Shown here piece after piece: positions 34,550-43,182 of a DNA stretch of 64,000 bases. Every line of letters starts with the position of its first letter. Position 1 is the stretch's first letter. The notes below the pieces were generated by a model. It did no database searches. It had not been told where the DNA came from and was given only the letters and a program-made list of their open reading frames with translations. Source of the DNA: Arthrobacter glacialis (GTDB lineage: Bacteria; Actinomycetota; Actinomycetes; Actinomycetales; Micrococcaceae). Location: NCBI RefSeq assembly GCF_002909445.1, contig NZ_PPXC01000002.1:62001-126000 (forward strand). Direction: 5' to 3'. Both the position numbers and the translations under genes were made by a program.

Positions 34550-35710
34550 TTACCGGACCCTGCGCGCACCCGGGGCCGGGGAAACGGCAAAGATGTCCGG
34601 GGCCGTGAAGGAAGCGTCAGCAAAGGCCTGCACAACACTGGCGCGGACCGTGGCTTTTACCGAGGCCGGGATCAGGGCGATCGCGGATCCGCCAAAGCCG
34701 CCGCCGGTCATGCGTGCACCGAGGGCACCATGGGCCAGGGCGGTGTCCACGGCAAGATCCAGCTCGGGGCAGGAGATCTCAAAGTCATCGCGCATCGACA
34801 CGTGGCTGGCGGTGAGCAAGGCACCAATGGCGGCCGGGCCGGCGTCGTCCAACACAACAATGGTGTCCAGCACGCGCTGGTTCTCGGTGACAATGTGGCG
34901 TACGCGCCGGTATGTCTCGTCGTCCAACAGGCCCGCGGCTTCGGGCAGGTCCGCGGCGACAACGTCGCGCAGGGCGGCCACGCCAAGTACCTCGGCACCC
35001 AGCTCGCAGGAAGCGCGGCGGGCAGCATAGCCGCCGGTTGCATGCGCGTGGCTGACCTTGGTGTCGACCACCAGGATGAGCAGGCCAGCGGCAGCCAAGT
35101 CCAGCGGCACCAGTGTGGATTCCTGCGTGCGGCAGTCAAGGAACACCGCGTGGCCGTCGGTGGACAGCAACGACGCCGACTGGTCCAGGATGCCGGTGGG
35201 CGCGCCCACCACTTCGTTCTCGGCACGCTGGCCCACCAGAACCAGCTCGTTGGGGCTCAGCCCGGCCGATTCCAGCTCGTTGAAGGCTGTGGCAACGGCG
35301 CACTCAATGGCGGCCGAAGACGACAGACCCGCCCCGGAGGGCACGGTTGAGTGCAGGTACAGGTCAAAGCCGCCAATGGTGATGCCCATCTGGCGCATGA
35401 CCCACACAACGCCCAACGGGTATGCTGTCCAGCCGGTCATGGTGTCATGCGAGAGGGTGTCCAGATCCACGCTCACCGTGCCCTCGGCGCCGTAGCTGGA
35501 ACGCAGCTGGGCAATGTTGTCATCACGCAAACGGATGGCCACCGCCGCGGCACGGTCAATGGCGAACGGCAGCACAAAGCCTTCGTTGTAGTCGGTGTGC
35601 TCACCAATGAGGTTTACCCGGCCCGGCGCTGCCCAGACACCCTGGGGCGCAGCGCCAAATGTTTCCTCAAATGCCTTAGCCACGTGGGCTGCGTCGATGG
35701 ACGCACTCAT
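34550..35710 (-). CDS. galK: Galactokinase
   Basis: A 386-residue GHMP kinase phosphorylating galactose to galactose-1-phosphate. The galactose-binding signature GRVNLIGEHTDYNEGFVLP, the ATP loop PSGAGLSSSAA and the C-terminal MTGGGFGGSAIAL motif are all present. Its start overlaps the galT stop by 4 nt (ATGA). It is the last gene of the deoR-galT-galK operon. Confidence 0.96.
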   Translation of the reverse strand: MSASIDAAHVAKAFEETFGAAPQGVWAAPGRVNLIGEHTDYNEGFVLPFAIDRAAAVAIRLRDDNIAQLRSSYGAEGTVSVDLDTLSHDTMTGWTAYPLGVVWVMRQMGITIGGFDLYLHSTVPSGAGLSSSAAIECAVATAFNELESAGLSPNELVLVGQRAENEVVGAPTGILDQSASLLSTDGHAVFLDCRTQESTLVPLDLAAAGLLILVVDTKVSHAHATGGYAARRASCELGAEVLGVAALRDVVAADLPEAAGLLDDETYRRVRHIVTENQRVLDTIVVLDDAGPAAIGALLTASHVSMRDDFEISCPELDLAVDTALAHGALGARMTGGGFGGSAIALIPASVKATVRASVVQAFADASFTAPDIFAVSPAPGARRVR

Positions 35711-36846
35711 GCCAATCCTGCTTTCATTGTGTCGGCGTTGCTGCGCACAGCCGTGGAGGTGCCGCGCAGAACGGCGGCGGTTTGCTCCGGTGTGGTGTCG
35801 TTGATGAAGGCGCCCATGGCTGCCTCGGAGCCGGCCAGGAACTTCAGCTTGTCGGCTGCCCGGCGCGGCGAAGTGAGCTCCAGGTGGAAGCGGCCCGCGG
35901 GGCGTAGATGCGCATCCAGGGGTGCCTGGTGCCAGGCGGCAATGTACGGGGTGGGCGTGTCATACAGGTTGTCCAGGCGCCGCAGCACGTCAAGGTACAT
36001 GACCGCCAGTTCATCACGCTCGGCGTCATTCAGGGCGGTAAAGTCCGGGACGTGGCGGTGCGGGGTCAGATGAATTTCCAGGGGCATGTGCGCCGCAAAG
36101 GGCACATAGGCGCTGAAATGCTCGCCCTGGGCGATCATGCGCTCACCGGATTCGGACTCCTTGGCCACAATGTCACCCAGCAAGGTTGCCTGACCGTTGT
36201 GCGTGTCAAAGAACTTCCGTGCTGCCGTGGCCATGACCTCGCTGCGCGGGGGCACATAGGAGTACGCGTAGATTTGGCCGTGCGGGTGGTGCAAGGTCAC
36301 GCCAATGTCCTGGCCGCGGTTTTCAAAGGGGAAAACCTGTTTGACGCCGGGCAGTGCACTGAGTGCCTCTGTCCTGTGTGCCCACGCATCGATGACTGTG
36401 CGGGCGCGCTCGGTGGAAAGCCCGCCAAAGGAGCCTGTGTGCTCCGGGGTGAAGGCAACCACCTCGCACCGGCCAAAGGCCCGTCCCGTGGTTCCCCAAC
36501 CGGGGCTGGCCTCAATGGCCCCAACGGCCGGGCCCAGCGACGGGAATCGGTTCTCAAACACCGCGACGTCGTAGTCGGCGTCGGGAATTTCGGAAAGATT
36601 CGCCCCCGTGGTGGGGCACAGCGGGCACTGGTCCGCAGGAGGCAGGTAGGTGCGTGTTTGCCGGTGCGCGGCGATGGCCACCCAGTCGCCGGTCAGCGCG
36701 TCAAAGCGCAGCTCGCCGGTGTTTTCCTCCGAGCGGGCGTCCAGCGGACGGGTGTCAACGCCAACATGGGCCTTGGCCAAACCGCCGTCGTCAAAATAGA
36801 TGAGCTCCCGGCCATCGGCGAGAAGCGTTGTTGTAGCAATGGTCAT
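35707..36846 (-). CDS. galT: Galactose-1-phosphate uridylyltransferase
   Basis: A 379-residue Leloir-pathway enzyme transferring UMP between UDP-glucose and galactose-1-phosphate. The nucleophilic His is in NHPHG-type form as HHPHGQIYAY (near residue 187); zinc-site Cys are in QCPLCPTTG, and the second His region is HLTPHRHVPDF. The start is ATG 36846, overlapping the regulator's stop by ATGA; a longer reading upstream would lie in the regulator gene. Confidence 0.95.
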   Translation of the reverse strand: MTIATTTLLADGRELIYFDDGGLAKAHVGVDTRPLDARSEENTGELRFDALTGDWVAIAAHRQTRTYLPPADQCPLCPTTGANLSEIPDADYDVAVFENRFPSLGPAVGAIEASPGWGTTGRAFGRCEVVAFTPEHTGSFGGLSTERARTVIDAWAHRTEALSALPGVKQVFPFENRGQDIGVTLHHPHGQIYAYSYVPPRSEVMATAARKFFDTHNGQATLLGDIVAKESESGERMIAQGEHFSAYVPFAAHMPLEIHLTPHRHVPDFTALNDAERDELAVMYLDVLRRLDNLYDTPTPYIAAWHQAPLDAHLRPAGRFHLELTSPRRAADKLKFLAGSEAAMGAFINDTTPEQTAAVLRGTSTAVRSNADTMKAGLA

Positions 36847-37673
36847 GAGGACTTCCTGATGGGAGCGGCCGCTGACGGTGCAGCGGCTGACGGGGCTTTG
36901 ATGAAGTGCTGAACCAGCGGGGTGAACTGTTCGGCGGTGACGTGGCTGACGGAGCTGTCGGTGATGATGGTGTCCACGGCGCTCATGGGCGCAATGGAGG
37001 CCAGTGAACGGACCTGGAACTTGGTGCTGTCGGCCAGGATGACCAGGCGCGTGGTGCCCTCGATGAACGCCGCGTTGGTTTCGGCTTCCAGCCAGTTGGG
37101 GCTGCTCAAACCGCGCTGTGAATCCAGGCCGTGGACGCCCATGAAGCAAATATCCGTGTTAAGACTGCCCAGGGCCAGGCGCGCCACGGGGCCTACAAGG
37201 GCTTCCGACGGCGTGCGCTCACCGCCTGTGACAATGACCTTCAGATCGGAGCTGCCTTGTTGGCGGTACAAAAGTTCGGCAACCTTCAAGGAATTGGTGA
37301 CCACCGTGAGGTTGCGCAACCGTTCCAGCTCAGGTGCCAGCAGCACGGCCAGTTGGTAGGTGGTGGTGCCGCCTGTCATGGCCACTGTCATGCCGGGCTG
37401 GATCAAGGCCAAGGCCTGGACGGCGATGGCCAGTTTGCCGTCGAGCTGCTTGTCGACGTTGAGCAGGAAGCCGGGCTCCAACGCACTCAAGCGGGCAAGG
37501 CGCATGGCGCCGCCATGGATCTTGCGGGCCAGTCCGTTGTGGTCCAGCGCCTCAATGTCACGCCGGATGGTCATTTCACTCACGTTGAGGGTTGCTGCAA
37601 TGTCTGCAACGCGCACAGCCTCATGAAGTTGAAGTTCCTTCAGGATGCGTGCCTGCCGTTCCGGTGCCAGCAT
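36843..37673 (-). CDS. DeoR-family transcriptional regulator of gal genes
   Basis: A 276-residue DeoR-type regulator. The N-terminal winged helix is VRVADIAATLNVSEMTIRRD, followed by the DeoR effector domain of the sugar-phosphate isomerase fold (MTGGTTTYQLA, VTGGERTPSEALVG, MGVHGLDSQRGL). ATG 37673 has GGAGGG 6 nt upstream; ATG 37700 would skip this signal. As first gene of the operon it probably controls galT-galK and itself, with a galactose or other sugar phosphate as effector. Confidence 0.9.
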   Translation of the reverse strand: MLAPERQARILKELQLHEAVRVADIAATLNVSEMTIRRDIEALDHNGLARKIHGGAMRLARLSALEPGFLLNVDKQLDGKLAIAVQALALIQPGMTVAMTGGTTTYQLAVLLAPELERLRNLTVVTNSLKVAELLYRQQGSSDLKVIVTGGERTPSEALVGPVARLALGSLNTDICFMGVHGLDSQRGLSSPNWLEAETNAAFIEGTTRLVILADSTKFQVRSLASIAPMSAVDTIITDSSVSHVTAEQFTPLVQHFIKAPSAAAPSAAAPIRKSS

Positions 37674-37689
37674 GGGAAACCCTCCACTC

Positions 37690-37735
37690 GAAATGATCAA
37701 AATAAATAGTTTTCAAACAAAATATTACATTAGTC
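37690..37735. promoter_or_regulatory. AT-rich divergent promoter/operator region
   Basis: A strongly AT-rich patch in a GC-rich genome, with AAATAGTTTTCAAACAAAAT, lies between the divergent regulator and aldose epimerase genes. It probably holds the gal operon promoter and a DeoR-type operator; the exact site is not defined. Confidence 0.4.
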
Positions 37736-37793
37736 GAGGGTGTTTGTGCAGTCAACGGCGCGAAATAGAACAATTTCTGTGCGGCTGAGGCGG

Positions 37794-37799
37794 TAATCT
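37794..37799 (+). promoter_or_regulatory. -10 element TAATCT, leaderless epimerase
   Basis: TAATCT lies 7 nt before ATG 37807 with no ribosome-binding site. Confidence 0.55.
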
Positions 37800-37806
37800 A
37801 ATCCCC

Positions 37807-38742
37807 ATGACAACTCCCATTGAAACCGCGGGAATCCGGGCGGCCACAGGAACACAGTTCACCTTGGCGCGTGGGGATGCTACCGCCATTATTACCTCAC
37901 TGGCTGCGGGCCTGCGCCATTATGACAAGGGTGGGGTGGCCCTGGTGGAGAGCTATCCTCTGGATTTCATTGCCCCCGGGGCCGCCGGAATCACCTTGGC
38001 GCCGTTCGCAAACCGCGTGGATGGGGGGCTGTGGGAGCTCGACGGCGTGCCGCAGCAGCTGGATATCACCGAGGTCCCGCGCAACAACGCCATCCACGGA
38101 TTGTTGCGCAACGTGGGCTACACGGCGTTGGAGTACAGTCCCACGCATGTGTTGCTGGAGGCCACCATCCACCCCCAGCATGGCTACCCGTTTCTGGCCC
38201 GGCATCAGGTCCGCTACGAGCTGGGCGCTTCGGGGGAGTTGCGTGTTGCCCAGACGCTGATCAACGATTCACAGCGGCGTGCGCCGTTTGTGCTGGGCGC
38301 CCACCCCTACTTCACCCTTGGCACGGTTGCGCCCCAGGAACTGCGGATCACTGTCAACGCCGGGAGTGCCCTGAGCACCAACAGCCGCATGATTCCCACG
38401 GGCACGGCCGCCGTCTCCGGGCGTTTTGACCTGCGCGGCGGCAAGGCGGTCCCGGAGTCCTTGATGGATACGTGCTTCACGGATTTGCTGACGGACGACG
38501 GCGTCGCCCGGCACACGCTGCAGGCTCCCGACGGTCGCAGCGTGAGTTTGTTCCACGACGGCACTGTCTCCTACGTCCATGTGTACATCACCGATGTGTT
38601 CCCGGGACGTTCCCTTGCTGTTGCCATGGAACCCATGACGGGCCCGGCCAATGCCTTCAATTCCGGCGACGGCCTGAAATGGCTCGCGCCGGGGGAGTCA
38701 TTCACCATGAACTGGGGGATTGACGCCCAGCTGGACGTGTAG
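37807..38742 (+). CDS. Aldose 1-epimerase
   Basis: A 311-residue galactose mutarotase-like enzyme that interconverts sugar anomers and feeds galactokinase. Active-site regions visible are FANRVDGG (sugar-binding Arg), NAIHGLLRNVGY (His), LGAHPYFTLG (catalytic His) and VAMEPMTGPANAFNSGDGL (catalytic Glu). Divergent from the deoR-galT-galK operon, it completes the galactose locus except for galE. galM would be the usual name, but the family is broad. Confidence 0.88.
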   Translation: MTTPIETAGIRAATGTQFTLARGDATAIITSLAAGLRHYDKGGVALVESYPLDFIAPGAAGITLAPFANRVDGGLWELDGVPQQLDITEVPRNNAIHGLLRNVGYTALEYSPTHVLLEATIHPQHGYPFLARHQVRYELGASGELRVAQTLINDSQRRAPFVLGAHPYFTLGTVAPQELRITVNAGSALSTNSRMIPTGTAAVSGRFDLRGGKAVPESLMDTCFTDLLTDDGVARHTLQAPDGRSVSLFHDGTVSYVHVYITDVFPGRSLAVAMEPMTGPANAFNSGDGLKWLAPGESFTMNWGIDAQLDV

Positions 38743-38768
38743 CAGGACGCCGCGATGACGTGCTGTGA

Positions 38769-38800
38769 GGGTGCTGGAGCGGGTGCTGGAGCGGGTGCTG
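38769..38800 (+). repeat. 12-bp tandem repeat, 2.7 copies
   Basis: GGGTGCTGGAGC is repeated directly before the AI-2E permease gene. It has no obvious role. Confidence 0.7.
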
Positions 38801-38860
38801 CGCCACGCTGACAATGGACACCGTTTAACGTATTTTTGCCCCATAGGGAATTATTGGTTT

Positions 38861-40051
38861 ATGACGCCCTCACAGCACGAACAAGAGCGCAATTCACCAC
38901 AGGACGCTTCGGTGGTCCCCTTTGGCATGCGTGTGGCCGGAGCATGGTCCTGGCGGGTGGGAGCAATCCTGCTGGTTTCGGCCATGCTGGTGTGGCTGCT
39001 GAGCCAAATTACCATCCTGATCATCCCCGTCATGCTGGCGGCCATCCTTGCCTCCCTGCTGCGGCCATTGGTGCGCGGCTTGAAGAAAATTGGCCTTCCG
39101 CAAGGCCTGAGCGTGGCGATCGCCGAAGTGGGGCTGATCGTCGTTGTGCTGGGCGGTTTGTTCCTGGTGGGCCGGCAAATGGTGACAGGCTTCTCCGCCC
39201 TGAGCGAGCAAGCCATCCAAGGCGTGATTAAGATCCAGGAGTGGTTGACCAACGGCCCACTGGGCATCAGCAACGACCAAATCAACAAGTACCTCAACGA
39301 GGCCCTTGCCGCGGTGCAAAACAATTCCAGCACCATCATCTCCGGCGCGCTTGGCTTTGGCAGCGGCTTCACCCATTTTGCGGCCGGGCTGCTGCTCACA
39401 CTTTTCATCCTGCTGTTCTTCCTCCTGGAAGGCCAAGACATTTGGGCCTTCATTGTGAAGTTCTTCCCGCTCCGGGCCCGCCCCGCAGTGGATGGTGCCG
39501 GGCGCCGCGGCTGGCGCTCACTGGGCAACTATGCGCGGGTGCAAATCCTCGTGGCAGCTGTTGATGCCGTGGGCATTGGTGTTGGTGCCGCCATCATCCA
39601 GGTCCCGCTGGCGCTGCCGCTGGGCGTGCTGGTGTTCGTGGGCTCGTTCATCCCCGTGGTGGGTGCCCTGGTGACAGGGGCCGTGGCCGTGTTGCTGGCC
39701 CTTGTGGCCAACGGCTGGGTCAACGCCTTGATCATGCTCGCCATTGTTTTGGCCGTCCAGCAGCTGGAAAGCCACCTCCTCCAGCCCTTCATCATGGGCA
39801 GGGCTGTGAATTTGCACCCGGTCGCTGTGATCCTGGCAGTTGCCGCCGGTTCAGGTGTTGCCGGCATCCTGGGCGCACTCTTTGCCGTCCCGCTGCTGGC
39901 GGTGACCAATTCCTTTATCCGCTACATAGCCGAACGGGGCTGGGAGAACGATCCCCTGCTTCCCGATATATACGGGCTCACCCCCGTGCCCGCTGGGCCA
40001 CCGGCACCCGAGGCCCCGTCCGACGTCGAACACGGCCCAGACAAACCCTAA
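38861..40051 (+). CDS. AI-2E family transporter
   Basis: A 396-residue membrane protein of the AI-2E (PerM/TqsA) family. About eight hydrophobic segments are visible, with the family's paired N-terminal helices, a periplasmic-side amphipathic region (about 115-165), and the C-terminal GSFIPVVGALVTGAVAVLLA and SGVAGILGALFAVPLLAV segments. The substrate is not predictable; family members export quorum signals or ions. ATG 38861 is used with TAGGGAA about 11 nt upstream; a 32-codon extension to 38765 runs through the tandem repeat. Confidence 0.87.
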   Translation: MTPSQHEQERNSPQDASVVPFGMRVAGAWSWRVGAILLVSAMLVWLLSQITILIIPVMLAAILASLLRPLVRGLKKIGLPQGLSVAIAEVGLIVVVLGGLFLVGRQMVTGFSALSEQAIQGVIKIQEWLTNGPLGISNDQINKYLNEALAAVQNNSSTIISGALGFGSGFTHFAAGLLLTLFILLFFLLEGQDIWAFIVKFFPLRARPAVDGAGRRGWRSLGNYARVQILVAAVDAVGIGVGAAIIQVPLALPLGVLVFVGSFIPVVGALVTGAVAVLLALVANGWVNALIMLAIVLAVQQLESHLLQPFIMGRAVNLHPVAVILAVAAGSGVAGILGALFAVPLLAVTNSFIRYIAERGWENDPLLPDIYGLTPVPAGPPAPEAPSDVEHGPDKP

Positions 40052-40115
40052 GGTGCCCCAGCGGCGCACCACGTTTTTGCATCATCGAGATTCCGTAGAG
40101 AAAGAGAAAAGTACC

Positions 40116-41354
40116 GTGAACGCATCAAGCGATCTCCCCGTCACCCTTGCAGATGTAGAACAGGCAAGGGAGTTGTTGACGGAGATTATTGCGCTCACAC
40201 CCATTGAGAGTTCGCGGGCGCTGGGCCGGTTGACGGGTTCCGAGGTGTTTTTCAAGTGCGAGAACCTGCAGCGTGCGGGGTCCTTCAAGGTTCGTGGCGC
40301 GTACGTCCGCATGGCACGGTTGACGCCGGAAGAACGGGCTCGCGGCGTTGTGGCGGCGTCGGCCGGAAATCACGCCCAAGGCGTGGCCGTCGCTGCGAAG
40401 GCACTGGGCATCAAGGCCCGGATCTACATGCCCGTGGGTGTTGCCTTGCCCAAGCTTGCCGCCACCCGCGGACACGGCGCCGAAGTGGTGCTGCACGGCT
40501 TCAACGTTGATGAGTCCCTGGCCGAGGCCGAGCGTTACGCCAACGAGACCGGTGCCGTCTTTGTGCACCCCTTCAACAATGTTGACGTGGTGGCGGGGCA
40601 GGGCACCATCGGTTTGGAAATCCTTGACCAGGTGCCCAATGTGGACACCATCATCATGGGTGTTGGGGGTGGCGGCCTGTTGGCTGGCGTGGCCGTGGCT
40701 GTCAAGGCCCGGGCCAAGGAGCTGGGCCGGGAAATCCGTGTCATTGGCGTCCAGGCGGAGAACGCTGCAGCGTACCCGCCCTCTCTGGCCGCCGATGCCC
40801 TGGTTCCTTTGAAGAAGGTTTCCACCATGGCCGACGGCATTGCTGTGGGCCGGCCCGGTCAGCTGCCGTTCTCGATCATCCGCGAACTGGTGGACGACGT
40901 TGTCACCGTCAGCGAAGACGCCCTGGCGCGGGCCTTGATCTTCTTGCTGGAGCGCTCCAAGATGGTGGTGGAGCCGGCCGGTGCGGTGGGTGTTGCCGCG
41001 ATCATGGAAGGCAAGATCGAGAACCCTGGCACTACGGCCATCATCCTTTCCGGCGGCAACATTGACCCGATGCTCATGCTCAAGGTCATCCAACGCGGTC
41101 TGGCTGCCGCGGGGCGTTTCCTGACGGTGCGCATGATGCTCAATGACAGACCGGGTTCGCTGGCCACCATTTCACGCATCATTGCTGAGAACGACGCCAA
41201 CGTCACCGGTGTGGACCACACCCGTGTGGGCGGATCCATCTCCATGGGCGATGTCTCCATCACCGTGAACCTGGAAACCAAGGGGCACGACCACTGTGAA
41301 CTGGTCCTGACGGCGCTGCGTGCCGAAGGCTTCCAGCCCATAGTGGTCCACTAG
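40116..41354 (+). CDS. ilvA: Threonine ammonia-lyase (biosynthetic type with ACT)
   Basis: A 412-residue PLP enzyme deaminating threonine to 2-oxobutanoate for isoleucine synthesis. The PLP lysine is in RAGSFKVRGAY, SAGNHAQGVA is the substrate loop, and GVGGGGLLAGVAVA is the phosphate-binding glycine loop. A C-terminal ACT-like regulatory domain (about 335-412) starts near FLTVRMMLNDRPGSLATIS. The GTG start has GAGAAAG upstream. The last 33 codons plus downstream bases are partly repeated at 41653-41701. Confidence 0.92.
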   Translation: MNASSDLPVTLADVEQARELLTEIIALTPIESSRALGRLTGSEVFFKCENLQRAGSFKVRGAYVRMARLTPEERARGVVAASAGNHAQGVAVAAKALGIKARIYMPVGVALPKLAATRGHGAEVVLHGFNVDESLAEAERYANETGAVFVHPFNNVDVVAGQGTIGLEILDQVPNVDTIIMGVGGGGLLAGVAVAVKARAKELGREIRVIGVQAENAAAYPPSLAADALVPLKKVSTMADGIAVGRPGQLPFSIIRELVDDVVTVSEDALARALIFLLERSKMVVEPAGAVGVAAIMEGKIENPGTTAIILSGGNIDPMLMLKVIQRGLAAAGRFLTVRMMLNDRPGSLATISRIIAENDANVTGVDHTRVGGSISMGDVSITVNLETKGHDHCELVLTALRAEGFQPIVVH

Positions 41355-41370
41355 CCCCCACGCCCTCCCA
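41322..41370 (+). repeat. ilvA 3'-end repeat, copy 1
   Basis: These 49 bp cover the last codons and stop of ilvA plus 16 bp downstream. An identical 49-bp copy is at 41653-41701, and similarity extends a few bases upstream with one mismatch. Confidence 0.9.
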
Positions 41371-41376
41371 AAAAGC

Positions 41377-41446
41377 AACTGACCCGCAGTAGTGGTCGAA
41401 AAAACGCGATTTCGCGGCGTTTTTCGACCACTACTGCGGGTCAGTT
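41377..41446. terminator. 70-bp palindrome, family 1 copy 4
   Basis: Perfect 27-bp arms AACTGACCCGCAGTAGTGGT onward enclose a 16-nt centre with its own CGCGA/TCGCG stem. It lies 22 bp after ilvA. Read in reverse complement it matches the palindrome at 44245-44314 except for one base. Confidence 0.8.
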
Positions 41447-41652
41447 CTTGGGCGGTTGGGGCAGTGGGTCGGGAACAGGTGATGCCGGGGTTTATGCGCA
41501 GTCCTGGGAGCGGGTAGGGCGCATAGTGCCCATTTGGGGTCCCGGGACTTTGGCCCTGCGCCGCACCAGCTGCCAGCGAGGCGCAGCTGAGTCACTGGCG
41601 CGCTGCCCGGTGTCAGTGGTGCGCATAGCCAATGTCCCCCGGCGGCATGCGC

Positions 41653-41701
41653 GCCGAAGGCTTCCAGCCCATAGTGGTCCACTAGCCCCCACGCCCTCCC
41701 A
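41653..41701 (+). repeat. ilvA 3'-end repeat, copy 2
   Basis: An exact copy of 41322-41370, stranded 331 bp downstream with no open gene body. It is followed by CCCGCGAGGGCCC, which can pair with GCCCTC in the repeat. It marks a duplication or rearrangement next to the mobile element. Confidence 0.9.
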
Positions 41702-41937
41702 CCCGCGAGGGCCCAAAAAACGGTAATACTGAAAACGGTCTTGGGCCGGCATGACTCTCCAAAAAACTGACGGGCCTCTGGCTCTGTCTTCCTGTTGATC
41801 TGTCTGCTGGTCCAAGTTCCGTCAAAAGGGTGTTGGCCAGGCGGACATGACTTCATAGGAGCCTGATTCGTTCATTCCCATTACCGTTTTGTCTGCCCAC
41901 CTGGTCTGCGCCCATTCATCAGCTTTTGAGCACGTGA
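41702..41937 (+). other. Non-coding left part of the IS110 element (candidate guide-RNA region)
   Basis: The 583-bp gap from 41355 to 41937 holds no convincing gene. Its last 236 bp lie between the ilvA repeat and the transposase. They contain an 11-bp inverted pair, AAAACGGTAAT (41717-41727) and ATTACCGTTTT (41880-41890), which could close a structured RNA of about 175 nt. IS110-group elements are known to encode a bridge RNA in the left non-coding end. Assigning one here is inference. Confidence 0.4.
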
Positions 41938-43182
41938 ATGAGGGGCGTCACCATCTTGGTAAACAAACAGACCAGAGTCATCGCGGGCATCGATACCCAT
42001 GCCGATACGCACCATGTGGCCGTGATCAACGAATATGGCAAACCCCTTGCGGACCGAGAATTCCTGGCTGTCGGTTCCGGATATCAGAAGGTGGTGGAAT
42101 TCATCGCTGCCTTTGGCACTGTTGTCGCGGTAGGTGTTGAAGGCACGGGATCATACGGGGCAGAAATCGCCAGAACCTTGCGTGGCGAAGGGATTCGCGT
42201 CCTAGAAGTAAACCGCCCAAACAGGGCTGAGCGCCGGCTGAAGGGCAAATCTGATCCTCTGGATGCCTACCAAGCCGCTCAAGCTGTACTCGACGGACGA
42301 GCTACCGCGATCCCGAAGGCCAAAGACGGCCCTGTTGAGTGCCTGCGTATGCTGCGTGCTGGACGGAACTCAGCAATGAAAGCCCGCACCGCAGCAATCA
42401 ATCAGATCAAGGGTCTTCTTGTTTCGGCCCCGGACAGACTCCGTGCGAAATACCGAGGACTGGGAACTCCGGCGCTGATCACTGCACTGCAGCGTTCCAG
42501 GCCTACAGGCCATGTCGCCGACACTGAGTACGTATGCCTGCTGACTTTGAAAGCCCTGGCAACACGATGTCACTCCCTTTCAGCTGAAATCGACTCAGCC
42601 GATGCAGCCATGAAGGAGATCCTGAACAGCTACGCACCCATGCTCTGTGACCTTCCAGGCGTCGGAACAGAAGTAGCCAGCCAGCTGCTGGTCACTGTCG
42701 GCGATAACCCGGATCGTCTTGGAAGCGAAGCCCAATTTGCTGCTCTTGTCGGGGTTGCTCCCGTACCGGCCTCATCCGGGAAAACGACCCGTCACCGGCT
42801 CAGCAGAGGCGGTGATCGAAACGCCAACCGCGCCCTGCATCAGATGGTGTTGGTGCGTATGAGCTCGTGTCAGAGGACCAAGGACTACGTCCTCAAGCGC
42901 ACAGCAGAGGGCAAGAGTAAGCGAGAGACCATTCGATGCCTCAAACGCTACGCCGCCCGGGAAATTTATCACCAGATCACTAACCCTCAGCCGGCACCAA
43001 ATAACGCCGATCTGCGCCAGCTGCGCACAGAGCTCGGCATCACGATCACGACCGCAGCCCACGCGCTCGGTCATTGGCCTTCCAAAATATCCAGTCTGGA
43101 ACGAGGAATCATCCGCAACGACGACCTGGCCACGCGCTACAGACAGTGGCTAACAGATCAAGTAGCCCAGAACACCATTTGA
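41938..43182 (+). CDS. IS110-family transposase with HTH-like C-terminal tail
   Basis: A 414-residue DEDD transposase. The RuvC-like part has Asp19 (AGIDTHADTHHVAVI), Glu68 (GVEGTGSYG), and Asp106/Asp109 (KSDPLDA). The Tnp_20 part has LPGVGTEVASQLLVTVG and the serine region APVPASSGKT (Ser279/280), then RGGDRNANRALHQMV. From about 355 to the end, LRQLRTELGITITTAAHALG and SKISSLERG read like an XRE-type helix-turn-helix, not part of the minimal IS110 protein. TTG 41956, with GAGGGG upstream, is another possible start. No frameshift or internal stop is seen, so it may be active. Confidence 0.93.
   Translation: MRGVTILVNKQTRVIAGIDTHADTHHVAVINEYGKPLADREFLAVGSGYQKVVEFIAAFGTVVAVGVEGTGSYGAEIARTLRGEGIRVLEVNRPNRAERRLKGKSDPLDAYQAAQAVLDGRATAIPKAKDGPVECLRMLRAGRNSAMKARTAAINQIKGLLVSAPDRLRAKYRGLGTPALITALQRSRPTGHVADTEYVCLLTLKALATRCHSLSAEIDSADAAMKEILNSYAPMLCDLPGVGTEVASQLLVTVGDNPDRLGSEAQFAALVGVAPVPASSGKTTRHRLSRGGDRNANRALHQMVLVRMSSCQRTKDYVLKRTAEGKSKRETIRCLKRYAAREIYHQITNPQPAPNNADLRQLRTELGITITTAAHALGHWPSKISSLERGIIRNDDLATRYRQWLTDQVAQNTI

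Larger units (their letters stand above)
33274..34550. repeat. 1277-bp direct repeat, copy 2 (terC + palindrome)
   Basis: The second copy of the unit at 31788-33064. Its last base falls inside the stop codon of the convergent galK gene (34550-34552), so the repeat ends exactly at the neighbouring coding sequence. Confidence 0.95.

Noticed and set aside
41448-41726. 92-codon plus-strand frame downstream of ilvA
   Set aside because: It crosses the ilvA-tail repeat, has no recognisable domain and no start signal.
41431-41856. 141-codon minus-strand frame before the IS110 transposase
   Set aside because: It runs through the palindrome and the ilvA repeat, so it is a chance frame in rearranged DNA.
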